DNA from: Aphodoplasma sp045626925
Lineage (GTDB): Bacteria > Bacillota > Clostridia > UBA1381 > UMGS1253
Direction of reading: 5' to 3'
Assembly (NCBI GenBank): GCA_045626925.1
Contig: JAZUQZ010000015.1
Span: 1-24,716 of the forward strand
Length of the DNA: 24,716 nucleotides
Below the pieces are notes generated by a model, which was given only the letters and a program-made list of their open reading frames with translations, did no database searches and was not told the origin of the DNA. Of the stretch, positions 15,174-22,512 are shown piece after piece. The position numbers and the translations under genes were made by a program. Position 1 is the first letter of the stretch, and each line of letters opens with the position of its first letter.

Positions 15174-16706
15174 TTATGCGCCTACTGCTTTTACAGGCAC
15201 ATTTTCTTTTTCATTTTTTGTATTTCGTATAGACTGAATAATTTTTTGCTTATTTTTGATATACGCGTCCGGTATCGAGTTAAGATAAATTTCCGGGTCA
15301 CTTATTATGCCGCAACCAAAAAGATTATCCGCCGTCTGTACCTGCATAATTTCTGACCAATATGCACTCGCGCCGACATTTACATTAAGGTTAAAATCAT
15401 AATCAGAAAGCGTCGCAAAATCAAACCTTTCAATCTCGCCGTTTTCGCCATTTATATCACGCACACCATAGTAGGCACGCATAATATCTACAAATATTCG
15501 AACATAATCTTCGACGAATTGGTAAAACGACTGTCTTATAAGCTCAAGTGGTGCATTGCTGGCCTTTTGCGTCGCAATAATTGCCGCTGCGTTATTCGGC
15601 CTTATATTACCAAGCGAAGCATCAGATGCACCCATATATTCCTTTGTATAAACCATCGTCTTTTCAACAAGCTCCATAACAGCACCACTCATATCGGGCA
15701 TCTTAAACGCAGTTGCAATCGCATCATTTACTCCACCCTCGATTTTGATTGCCTCGCCTATTCTGTTACTAAAGCCATTCGGAAAACGATTCTTATCGTA
15801 TATAAGCTTTGGAAATGCCATCTTTTTGACATAGTCCATACCCATCGCATAACATTTATTTATAAAAATCTGATTTGGCAAAAGCTCTGTAATAGCTGCT
15901 TGACCGTGATAACTGTTTTTCACGCTCTCCCAGTTCATAAATGCCACAGGATATAATAATAACCCCGTATCAAACGGTTCTTTAACAAATGCATCTTTTG
16001 TTGCTTTGCAACAATATACCTTGCCGTTTTCCTTCCAAAAACGAATAAGCAGCGTAACACAATCATCTCTCTCATCCCCAAGTTCGCTCTCATTATCAAC
16101 CCTGATTTTTGCGATTTGACTTTCATCTATACCGTTTTGCCTTGCCTCATGTATAACCTCAGAAAGCTTTTTACGCAACACTAAAATAATATGTCCCTGC
16201 GACTGCACATCCGGCGTCGCCGTATTATCAAAAATTATATTTGTGTTATCAATTACCTCAAGTGATACAAGACCTTTCGCGCTTTGGCCCGTCTTTTCAT
16301 TTGGATTAAAATACGCGTACAAACACCCATCACCATCGACACACGCATTACGCAAAACGCGCCTGCTTTTTTGTTTTGCGCGACTGTATTCAATCGCCCG
16401 CTCAATCTCCTGGCTAATAATTTTCATAGCCTTATCGCTGTCTGCGCTATGTATAAATGTGTTTGCGCTTGCACTTATATCGTCTGACACAATCTGTGCG
16501 ATAAACATATTGCATACTCTCTTTAATATGTTAAACACAGGCTTGTCAAGGTCGGGTGCATCCACCCCCTCCCATTGGTTTCCAATAAAGAAATTCTCAT
16601 TTTTTCTTACTTTGTCATAAAGCTCAATACTTTGATTGTATGACACGCCCTTTTGATATTCACTATAAATACCCATAGGCGTAAGCTTTGCAGGTGCTAC
16701 CACCAT
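15174..16706 (-). CDS. Phage portal protein
   Basis: A 510-residue portal, the dodecameric ring at one capsid vertex through which DNA is packaged and ejected. The N-terminal ENFFIGNQWEGVD, then KPVFNILKRVCNMFIAQIVSD, is a strong portal signature. The centre has KMAFPKLIYDKNRFPNGF, then MELVEKTMVYTKEYMGASDASLGN, as in P22-like and related Gram-positive phage portals (helical barrel and wing). Length fits. Start ATG with GGGAGGTGA upstream. It lies between a small membrane protein and the scaffold. Confidence 0.88.
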   Translation of the reverse strand: MVVAPAKLTPMGIYSEYQKGVSYNQSIELYDKVRKNENFFIGNQWEGVDAPDLDKPVFNILKRVCNMFIAQIVSDDISASANTFIHSADSDKAMKIISQEIERAIEYSRAKQKSRRVLRNACVDGDGCLYAYFNPNEKTGQSAKGLVSLEVIDNTNIIFDNTATPDVQSQGHIILVLRKKLSEVIHEARQNGIDESQIAKIRVDNESELGDERDDCVTLLIRFWKENGKVYCCKATKDAFVKEPFDTGLLLYPVAFMNWESVKNSYHGQAAITELLPNQIFINKCYAMGMDYVKKMAFPKLIYDKNRFPNGFSNRIGEAIKIEGGVNDAIATAFKMPDMSGAVMELVEKTMVYTKEYMGASDASLGNIRPNNAAAIIATQKASNAPLELIRQSFYQFVEDYVRIFVDIMRAYYGVRDINGENGEIERFDFATLSDYDFNLNVNVGASAYWSEIMQVQTADNLFGCGIISDPEIYLNSIPDAYIKNKQKIIQSIRNTKNEKENVPVKAVGA

Positions 16707-16739
16707 GCGTCACCTCCCTTAAAATTTAAAAACATAAAA

Positions 16740-16955
16740 TCAGTTGTAAGATTCACTCTCACTTTCGCCGCCATAGCTTAATAGGTTTTGCCACTGCTTC
16801 ATAAGCTGCTGCTCGCTTTTTTCATCACCGCTATCTTGACCATCTTCTGTCACCATAGCTGCCTGTTTTTTTGCCACTCTAATCTCTCCCTTTGAAAAAA
16901 GCGTCAAAACAACACCTAAAATAACACCCAAAAGCGTAAAAATACCACACACCAT
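16740..16955 (-). CDS. Small membrane protein between terminase and portal
   Basis: A 71-residue protein with one N-terminal transmembrane helix (about residues 3-20, IFTLLGVILGVVLTLF), a positively charged stretch (KGEIRVAKKQ) and an acidic, Ser/Glu-rich cytoplasmic tail. The ribosome binding site AAGGAGGTGAG is near perfect. Small membrane proteins sometimes lie between TerL and portal genes in clostridial prophages; their role is unknown to me. It might hold packaging complexes at the membrane or be an extra lysis or exclusion factor. No motif decides. Confidence 0.7.
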   Translation of the reverse strand: MVCGIFTLLGVILGVVLTLFSKGEIRVAKKQAAMVTEDGQDSGDEKSEQQLMKQWQNLLSYGGESESESYN

Positions 16956-16983
16956 TTCCTCTCACCTCCTTATCTTAGTTTTT

Positions 16984-18330
16984 CTATACGCCATAATTTA
17001 AAAAACTACTATATCCGTCGCTTTGCTCATATATCTGCCCTACATTGCCACGCTTTGCCCTCTGCGAACATATAAACCCACGAAGCGCATCAGGTGCGTG
17101 TGTAAGCTCATGCGGCTCGCTTGCAACATCATTAACCCTTTTTGTATCAAATTGCAACGCAGGAAGAGTTCTTATAAGATTTACACAATTTTCAAAAAAA
17201 ACAAGCCTTGATGTCATAATGCCCTGCTCGTCGCTATACGGCTTTAACCACTCTTTAAGCTCGTACCACCCTTGTACACGGTTGTTGTCTGACTTGTAAA
17301 AATAAAGTCCGTTTTCCAAAAATATATCCGCCGCACTTTTGCCCGTTTCTTGTCTACGATTCCACATATCAGGTGGTGCAAATCGCATCGCAATCTCGTC
17401 GCCATCATTTGTTTTTTGTATCCTTTTTGCCGCATCTGATATAATAAGCCCGCTTTCATAGAGTTCTTTATATACATACGCCTTGCCACTGTAATCGAGC
17501 GCTATCCATAAACACGCCAGCATATCAAGCCCATAGTCTATACTTATATATCTGCGCCAATCCTTTGGAATATTAAATGGCTTTATAACATGAATATCAC
17601 GATTAAATTCACTAAAATATTGCCCCTCAAATATGTCCCAGTTTCCTTCAAGCATTGCCATTCTTCTCGCGCGTGGAAGATTTTCGAGCATCTTTACATA
17701 ATCCGGCGAATATTTCATAAGGTATGCATTATCATACACAAGTGACTTTATAAATCTATAATCCTGTGCTTGCTCACTTTGGCGATAATTTCTGTCAATA
17801 AACAGTCTCTTTACCCACCCATGTCCAACACCACCCGGATTGCATGTAAGATACATCCTCGGCAAAAACCCTGTCTTGCACATACCGCTTGAACGATTTG
17901 ACTCCGTAAGTGCCTGATATTGAAACTCGCTAAACTGCGTCGCCTCCTCCATAAAAATCACATCATAGCCTTGGCCCTGATATTGCAAAACATCATTTTC
18001 ATTTGCACAATATCCGAGCACAATGCGACTTCCGTTTGAAAACACAAATTCACGAGTCGACGATTTATACACTGCTACACTACGCAAAAGCTTTTTTAAC
18101 GGATATATATGATTTTCCCGCAGTGACGAAAGCGTCCGTCGCAAAAACAAAATCTGTATACCACTATGCCCAAGCGCAAGCATAACTGCCTTTGTGCGCG
18201 CCGCCCAGCTTTTTCCGCCGCCACGCGCCCCACCATAGGCAACAAATCGCTCGCTCGCACAAAAAAACTCCTCCTGCTTTGGCATAGGTTTCCCAAGGCG
18301 TACCCATAGTTTTTCTGCTACTGCGCCCAT
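16984..18330 (-). CDS. terL: Phage terminase large subunit
   Basis: ATP-driven DNA-packaging motor with nuclease. The 448-residue length is normal. The ATPase part has Walker A GGARGGGKS (33-41) and Walker B VIFMEEA (124-130), followed by a coupling-type segment around TCNPGG (162-167). The RNase H-like nuclease shows SIDYG (D265), and a late HAPDALRG (D414) provides the third acidic residue. All catalytic motifs are intact, so packaging should work. The start overlaps the small subunit gene by 13 bases. Confidence 0.95.
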   Translation of the reverse strand: MGAVAEKLWVRLGKPMPKQEEFFCASERFVAYGGARGGGKSWAARTKAVMLALGHSGIQILFLRRTLSSLRENHIYPLKKLLRSVAVYKSSTREFVFSNGSRIVLGYCANENDVLQYQGQGYDVIFMEEATQFSEFQYQALTESNRSSGMCKTGFLPRMYLTCNPGGVGHGWVKRLFIDRNYRQSEQAQDYRFIKSLVYDNAYLMKYSPDYVKMLENLPRARRMAMLEGNWDIFEGQYFSEFNRDIHVIKPFNIPKDWRRYISIDYGLDMLACLWIALDYSGKAYVYKELYESGLIISDAAKRIQKTNDGDEIAMRFAPPDMWNRRQETGKSAADIFLENGLYFYKSDNNRVQGWYELKEWLKPYSDEQGIMTSRLVFFENCVNLIRTLPALQFDTKRVNDVASEPHELTHAPDALRGFICSQRAKRGNVGQIYEQSDGYSSFLNYGV

Positions 18331-18695
18331 TTTTCCACCCTTTCGTCCAAAGTTACCACAACCTCGCTCTGATGCTCGTCATTATTACTTTCACCATCGC
18401 TCCCAAGACGCCCAATCACCTCTGTTACAAGCGACAAAACCTCGCTTGTATCCATTACGCCCGCACGCCTGATTGCTTGTGTAAGTTCCTTTACCTGTGT
18501 TGCCTTAAGCTCTCCCTCCTCATCAAGTGCGCATATAGCCTCGCGTATTTTTGCATCATATTTTTTTGCAAATTTAAGTCTTTCCAATATTAAAATCATG
18601 CCGTTTTTGACGACCTCTTTACCTTTTTTTGCAAATATATCCTCCGCTTTTACAAATGATGTTTCACGCGCTTCCGGCTGTTGTATGTTCGCCAT
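18318..18695 (-). CDS. Phage terminase small subunit-like protein
   Basis: A 125-residue helical protein directly before and overlapping TerL, the usual position for the DNA-recognition subunit. The N-terminal third is basic (KGKEVVKNGMILILERLKFA). A central helix pair (ALDEEGELKATQVKELTQAI) could mediate ring assembly. The C-terminus is acidic, then ends in VTLDERVEKWAQ. I see no classical helix-turn-helix motif, so whether it directs specific or random packaging is open. GGAGGTG lies ten bases before the ATG. Confidence 0.65.
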   Translation of the reverse strand: MANIQQPEARETSFVKAEDIFAKKGKEVVKNGMILILERLKFAKKYDAKIREAICALDEEGELKATQVKELTQAIRRAGVMDTSEVLSLVTEVIGRLGSDGESNNDEHQSEVVVTLDERVEKWAQ

Positions 18696-18738
18696 AAGTC
18701 ATATCACCTCCATATATCCGCGCCTTTGACACTTATTT

Positions 18739-18936
18739 TCACAAGTATTTGTGAAAATTTTTTAATACATAATCAAACTCGCATTCGCTACAAACGCTCT
18801 CTCCAAAGAAATCATAGAAGTCTTCGCCACTATAAATCCCTTTCCCACAAACTGTGCATCTTAGATTTGCCACATCATTATTTATTTTTGAATAGCCATA
18901 GCGCAAACAGTTGTCAATCCTGTAATCAAGCTCCAT
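18739..18936 (-). CDS. Small zinc-finger-like protein
   Basis: A 65-residue protein with two Cys pairs (RCTVCGKG and SVCSECEFD), about 20 residues apart, fitting one structural zinc site. The rest is acidic and aromatic. It overlaps the upstream Cys-rich gene by 11 bases and has GGAGGTGG before its ATG. Position at the head of the packaging operon suggests a regulatory or accessory role, for example in late transcription. I do not recognise the family. Confidence 0.6.
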   Translation of the reverse strand: MELDYRIDNCLRYGYSKINNDVANLRCTVCGKGIYSGEDFYDFFGESVCSECEFDYVLKNFHKYL

Positions 18937-19162
18937 GCTCTACCACCTCCAATACCTCCCTGTCTTCTTCACAAATTTCTTGTCTAGTTCTTCGTATGCG
19001 CTTATTAGGTCTATTTTTTTCAAAGTTCGGGCACCTTTGCACATCATATGTAACAAACTCCCCACATCTGACTTTTTTTGCGCTCCACCCTTTTACCACT
19101 CTAAGCCGAAACAACCACTCACATTCGTGAGCGCCTTTTTTGCAATCAATACAAATGCTCAT
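18926..19162 (-). CDS. Cys-rich phage-type small protein (first gene of the leftward operon)
   Basis: A 78-residue protein. It opens with CIDCKKGAHECEWLFRLR (three Cys), continues KGWSAKKVRC and TYDVQRCPNFE, and ends in a basic and acidic tail. Five cysteines and a histidine could bind zinc. Small proteins with this C..C...C.W...GW...Y.V..CP.F pattern are common in phage and integrative-element replication/regulation regions, without known function. I chose ATG 19162 (GAGGTGG five bases upstream) rather than an upstream GTG that overlaps the site. It lies about 90 bases after the predicted transcription start. Confidence 0.62.
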   Translation of the reverse strand: MSICIDCKKGAHECEWLFRLRVVKGWSAKKVRCGEFVTYDVQRCPNFEKNRPNKRIRRTRQEICEEDREVLEVVEHGA

Positions 19163-19198
19163 TACTACCACCTCATTATGTCATTTCTCTCTTCGCAT

Positions 19199-19208
19199 AA
19201 ATGCGACT
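19199..19208 (+). repeat. Inverted repeat copy 1 (AAATGCGACT) in leader of phage operon
   Basis: AAATGCGACT lies between the predicted transcription start and the first gene. It is an exact inverted copy of 19274-19283. A related core, CGCGAC, occurs at 19327-19332. Candidate repressor-binding half-site. Confidence 0.4.
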
Positions 19209-19242
19209 TTTAAATGAAAAAAATAAGAATTTATCCGTTTCA

Positions 19243-19254
19243 GAACTTCTGTTC
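19243..19254. promoter_or_regulatory. Operator-like palindrome GAAC-TTCT-GTTC (SOS-box-like)
   Basis: With its neighbouring base the minus-strand sequence CGAACAGAAGTTC is one position away from the Gram-positive LexA box pattern CGAAC-RNRY-GTTC (A where Y is expected). It sits just past the -10 box of the leftward promoter, at the predicted transcription start, where a bound repressor would block initiation. It could be bound by host LexA, by the adjacent CI-like repressor, or by both. Confidence 0.5.
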
Positions 19255-19261
19255 GTTTATT

Positions 19262-19290
19262 ATTATAGCAGCCAGTCGCATTTTTGTCAA
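19262..19290 (-). promoter_or_regulatory. Leftward promoter of the phage-derived operon
   Basis: Minus strand TTGACA, 17-bp spacer, TATAAT: exact consensus. It is the only strong promoter I found for the fifteen leftward genes. The spacer contains one copy of the inverted repeat AGTCGCATTT, and a SOS-box-like palindrome lies at the start site, so the promoter should be strong but repressed. Confidence 0.85.
19274..19283 (-). repeat. Inverted repeat copy 2 (AGTCGCATTT) inside the leftward promoter spacer
   Basis: Exact 10-base inverted copy of 19199-19208, 65 bases away, placed between the -35 and -10 boxes. Candidate operator. Confidence 0.4.
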
Positions 19291-19317
19291 TACTTAAAAT
19301 AAATTTTTTAAAAATTG

Positions 19318-19346
19318 TTGCATTTTCGCGACCGCTGTGCTAAAAT
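19318..19346 (+). promoter_or_regulatory. Promoter of the repressor gene
   Basis: TTGCAT, 17-bp spacer, TAAAAT with extended -10 TGC, about 50 bases before the repressor start. The spacer includes TTCGCGACC, similar to the repeat in the leftward promoter, which would allow autoregulation. Confidence 0.7.
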
Positions 19347-19393
19347 ATACATATATTCATTCGTAAACAAAATAAAAGGGGGAGATTATTAAA

Positions 19394-20005
19394 ATGAGCG
19401 TAGGAGAAAAAATAAAACAAATCAGAAAACAACATGGCATAAGCGCAGAGCTTATTGCGCAAAGCTGCGATATATCAAAAGCGACATTGTACAGATATGA
19501 AAATGGCGATATTGAAAAAGTACCAATGATTGTTTTAGAAAAGATTGCAAAAACACTTGGGTGCAGTGTACTCGCTTTTACAAATACAACCGAAGATATG
19601 TCTACAATTCGTGACATAGTGTATATTCCAATAGTCGGGCGTGTAAGCGCCGGCATAGGAAATCTTGCCGAACAGTCACACGACGGTTATGAAAGTGCAT
19701 CTGTTTCATCAATAAATACAGACGCACAATATATCTATCTTCGCGTAACAGGTGACAGTATGTACCCTGTTTTTATAGAAAATGACCTCGTGTTAGTCCA
19801 GGCGCAAAGCAGCGTCGACTCCGGCAGCTATGCCGTAGTTATAATCGACGGTTGTGACGGCGTAATTAAAAAAATAATCATAGAACAAGATTATATCGAG
19901 CTAATATCAATAAATCCGATGTATCCGCCACGCCGTTTTTCAGGAAAGGATATGGAAAGAATTAAAATATGTGGTTTGGTAAAAGAAATTAAAAGAAAAT
20001 TTTAA
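19394..20005 (+). CDS. CI/LexA-like phage repressor (HTH_3 + S24 self-cleaving domain)
   Basis: A 203-residue DNA-damage-sensing repressor. Residues 5-60 form an XRE-type helix-turn-helix (EKIKQIRKQHGISAELIA, then ISKATLYRYENG). Residues 78-200 form the S24 peptidase domain: cleavage site A86-G87 in GRVSAGIGN, nucleophile S122 in TGDSMYP and general base K159 in GVIKK. All parts for RecA-stimulated self-cleavage are intact, so DNA damage should derepress the leftward operon. It is divergent from that operon across a 220-base control region and convergent with rnjA, sharing a bidirectional terminator. GGGGGAG precedes the ATG. Confidence 0.92.
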   Translation: MSVGEKIKQIRKQHGISAELIAQSCDISKATLYRYENGDIEKVPMIVLEKIAKTLGCSVLAFTNTTEDMSTIRDIVYIPIVGRVSAGIGNLAEQSHDGYESASVSSINTDAQYIYLRVTGDSMYPVFIENDLVLVQAQSSVDSGSYAVVIIDGCDGVIKKIIIEQDYIELISINPMYPPRRFSGKDMERIKICGLVKEIKRKF

Positions 20006-20006
20006 A

Positions 20007-20038
20007 ATAAAAAAGCTGCTTTAAAAGCAGCTTTTTTT
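20007..20038. terminator. Bidirectional terminator between repressor and rnjA
   Basis: Stem AAAAAGCTGCTTT / AAAGCAGCTTTTT with A- and T-tracts on both sides, lying between two convergent stops (20005 and 20037). It serves both genes and closes the right end of the phage-derived cassette. Confidence 0.9.
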
Positions 20039-21704
20039 AAACTTCCATAACAACAGGCAAAATCATTGGTGAGCGCTTTGTTTTTTCGTACACATAATCG
20101 CTTATAGTATTGCGCATTGCAAGCTTTAACGCAGACCAATCCGTCGCACCCTTATCAATACATTTATCAAGCGCTTCCTTTGTAACACAACGCGCTTCCT
20201 CCATCATTTCTTCTGCCTCACGCACATAAACGAAGCCACGCGAAATAATATCAGGCCCTGCAACAATTTCTCCATTATCAGCACTTATCGAAACAACACA
20301 AACGATAAGGCCATCGTTTGAAAGATGTTTTCTGTCACGAAGAACAATATTTCCAACATCTCCCACCCCAAGTCCGTCAACCAAAAGCTTTCCTGACGGA
20401 ACAGTAGCACTCATTTTTGCACTATTTTCATCTACCTCAAGCACGCGTCCGTTTTCCATTATAAACACATTCTGCTCCTCAACACCCATCAAAACACCAA
20501 GCTGGGAATGACGGTGCAAATGGCGATATTCGCCATGAACCGGCATAAAATACTTCGGCTTTGTAAGTGCAAGCATAAGCTTAAGCTCCTCTTGGCACGC
20601 GTGTCCCGAAACATGCACCTCTGCAAGCGACTCATATATAACCTCGGCACCATGCTTGAAAAGCTCGTTTATAACTCTCGAAATTGTCTTTTCATTTCCC
20701 GGAATAGGGCTTGCAGATACTATAATAAGGTCATTTGATGTAAGTTCAACTTTTCTATGGTCAGAATATGCCATTCTGAACAACGCGCTCATTGCCTCCC
20801 CTTGTGAACCCGTTGTAACAATAACAAGCTCGTTATCAGGATAATGCTTTATATCATCAATGCTTATAAGCGTTTTCTCAGGAATTGTCATATAACCGAG
20901 CAATATTGCAACCTCGACTATATTTTCCATGCTTCTGCCGGAAACTGCAACCTTTCTACCATATTTTGCCGCTGCATTTATAATTTGTTGTACTCTATGA
21001 ACATTAGATGCAAATGTAGCAACAATAATACGCTTGTCACAGTTTTTAAATATTTCATCAAACTTTCCACCCACACTTCTTTCACTCATTGTATAACCCG
21101 CGCGCTCAACATTTGTCGAGTCACTCATAAGCAAAAGTACACCCTCTCGTCCAAGCTCTCCAAGGCGTGTAAGGTCAATCATTTCACCATCAATCGGCGT
21201 CGAGTCAATTTTAAAGTCACCCGTATGCACTACAACACCTACCGGTGTCTTTATCGCAAGTGCAACCGAACCGGCAATCGAATGGTTTGAATGAATAAAC
21301 TCCACCTTAAACGAACGACCAAGGCTGACCGTATCGCCGGGCTTTACGCGGTTAAGTATCGATGATGCTAAAATATTATGCTCCTTAAGTTTGCTTTCAA
21401 TAAGTCCAATAGTAAGCTTTGTCCCATAAACAGGCACATTTAGCTTCTTTAAAAAGAAAGGCAACGACCCAATATGGTCCTCGTGTCCGTGCGTAATTAC
21501 AATGCCGCGCACCTTGTCGGCATTTTTTTCAAGATAGGTCGTATCAGGTATAACAAGGTCAATACCCGGCATATCATCATCAGGGAACGCAATTCCACAA
21601 TCGACAACAAATATGTCATCACCATACTCAAACACCGTCATATTCTTGCCAATTTCGTTCAGGCCACCTAGCGGTATAATTTTAAGTTTTTGTTTTTTTG
21701 GCAC
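20037..21704 (-). CDS. rnjA: Ribonuclease J
   Basis: Zinc metallo-beta-lactamase/beta-CASP RNase with 5'-3' exonuclease and endonuclease activity, central to mRNA decay and rRNA maturation in Gram-positive bacteria. The N-terminal IIPLGGLNEIGKNM, then the zinc motif HGHEDHIGS (72-80), later HSNHSIAGSVALAI, VVHTGDFKID and SDSTN, the beta-CASP insert, and VHVSGHACQEEL with MPVHGEYRHL are all present. I chose the GTG at 21704: an ATGGAGG ribosome binding site lies eight bases upstream and the protein is then 555 residues, the usual RNase J length. An in-frame ATG five codons earlier lacks a good site. RNase J1 versus J2 cannot be settled without the rest of the genome. Confidence 0.95.
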   Translation of the reverse strand: MPKKQKLKIIPLGGLNEIGKNMTVFEYGDDIFVVDCGIAFPDDDMPGIDLVIPDTTYLEKNADKVRGIVITHGHEDHIGSLPFFLKKLNVPVYGTKLTIGLIESKLKEHNILASSILNRVKPGDTVSLGRSFKVEFIHSNHSIAGSVALAIKTPVGVVVHTGDFKIDSTPIDGEMIDLTRLGELGREGVLLLMSDSTNVERAGYTMSERSVGGKFDEIFKNCDKRIIVATFASNVHRVQQIINAAAKYGRKVAVSGRSMENIVEVAILLGYMTIPEKTLISIDDIKHYPDNELVIVTTGSQGEAMSALFRMAYSDHRKVELTSNDLIIVSASPIPGNEKTISRVINELFKHGAEVIYESLAEVHVSGHACQEELKLMLALTKPKYFMPVHGEYRHLHRHSQLGVLMGVEEQNVFIMENGRVLEVDENSAKMSATVPSGKLLVDGLGVGDVGNIVLRDRKHLSNDGLIVCVVSISADNGEIVAGPDIISRGFVYVREAEEMMEEARCVTKEALDKCIDKGATDWSALKLAMRNTISDYVYEKTKRSPMILPVVMEV

Positions 21705-21803
21705 TAAAAAATCCTCCATTCCAAATAATATTTTCCGCTCAAAATAAAATTTATTTAATAATTTATACGCATTTGCGCATTTTAGTTCACATCAAATCGC
21801 TAT

Positions 21804-21832
21804 ATTCTACCATAAGTTAGAAATATAGTCAA
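21804..21832 (-). promoter_or_regulatory. Promoter of rnjA
   Basis: Minus strand TTGACT, 17-bp spacer, TAGAAT with an extended -10 TGG. The transcript would have a leader of about 95 bases, AT-rich, with no obvious structure. Confidence 0.75.
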
Positions 21833-21840
21833 TCTATCCA

Positions 21841-21911
21841 ACAAAAACCGCAAATATGTGCTTTATCTAATTTTTTACATGTGTGATAAAACTTATACAT
21901 ATAATTGCGGT
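21841..21911 (-). terminator. Terminator after the GtrA-like gene
   Basis: A long imperfect hairpin: outer stem ACCGCAA/TTGCGGT, a middle TATG/CATA pairing and an inner TTTATC/GATAAA stem. On the minus strand the outer stem is followed by GGTTTTTGTTGG, giving a U-tract. Confidence 0.65.
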
Positions 21912-21962
21912 AATTTTAATTTCTAAAACAATATATTTTTATCCTGCATCATAGCAAAATCT

Positions 21963-22376
21963 TTAATTATTATACTTTTCCACTCGTGTGTTTTCCTGGT
22001 TTTTATAAATTACAAATTTACAAAACAAAAATTCAAGAACAAAATTTGAAAGCATTGTTGTAGCCAAAATTATGTAGTCGTTTATTCCGGCTGTTTCCGC
22101 CAGATGTCCAAGCCAGGTTGACAAAGGGGTAAACACGCCATAGAAGCCAAAAAGTTTTAGCATTGCAACAGGAACATTTGCAGCAGACTTGAAAGTATAG
22201 CGTCTGTTAAATGTAAAATTCCACACTATCGATAAAACAAGAGATGTAAGATATGCAGGCCAATACATCCAGCCAAACACCTCATTAAATACTGTGAATG
22301 TCACAACTTGTATTATTCCTGCCGATGCAGAAAATATTGTAAATTTTAATACCTGTAAGACCGAATCCTTATTCAT
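21963..22376 (-). CDS. GtrA-like membrane protein
   Basis: A 137-residue protein of the GtrA/DPMS family: four predicted transmembrane helices (about 10-32, 38-58, 72-92, 100-122) and the family hallmark WNFTFNRRYTF after helix 2. Family members are thought to help move lipid-linked sugars across the membrane in teichoic acid, O-antigen or polysaccharide modification, usually beside a glycosyltransferase. None is encoded nearby here. AAAGGAG lies six bases before the ATG. A TATAAT at 22449-22454 with only a poor -35 is the best promoter candidate in the 136-base gap upstream. Confidence 0.88.
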   Translation of the reverse strand: MNKDSVLQVLKFTIFSASAGIIQVVTFTVFNEVFGWMYWPAYLTSLVLSIVWNFTFNRRYTFKSAANVPVAMLKLFGFYGVFTPLSTWLGHLAETAGINDYIILATTMLSNFVLEFLFCKFVIYKNQENTRVEKYNN

Positions 22377-22512
22377 CCGAATCTCCTTTCAACATCCTTA
22401 CAATGCTCGTGTCAAATCAAAACTGAAAAATATAGCAAATCAGATTTAATTATATAACAAAACTAGCACACACAAAACTATTCTATTTTCCTTCGCATGA
22501 TTTTTTGTATGT

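Larger units (their letters stand above)
6804..20005 (-). mobile_element. Compact podovirus-like prophage / domesticated particle cassette
   Basis: A 13.2-kb block of phage-type genes lies between host genes (tRNA-Pro and rnjA). Fifteen genes run leftward as one unit: small Cys-rich proteins, terminase, portal, scaffold, capsid, connector, nozzle-like, fibre-like, endolysin, holin. A divergent CI/LexA-like repressor is at the right end. Gene order from TerS to connector matches tailed phages. No integrase, recombinase, DNA polymerase, helicase, primase, tape measure, tail tube, sheath or baseplate gene is present, and no frame appears broken. Possibilities are a reduced prophage, a domesticated gene-transfer-agent-like or killer-particle element, or a satellite depending on a helper. 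Confidence 0.85.

Noticed and set aside
19243..19254. Calling the palindrome a definite LexA SOS box
   Set aside because: It differs from the Gram-positive LexA pattern at one position and could equally be the operator of the adjacent repressor, so it is listed only as SOS-box-like.
6804..20005. Tailocin or phage-tail-like bacteriocin
   Set aside because: No sheath, tube, tape measure or baseplate genes are present, while terminase, portal, scaffold and capsid are. The cassette encodes a DNA-packaging head, not a free tail.
19990..20040. Right-hand attachment site matching the tRNA-Pro 3' end
   Set aside because: I looked for the T-arm/acceptor sequence of tRNA-Pro near the right border and found only the bidirectional terminator.
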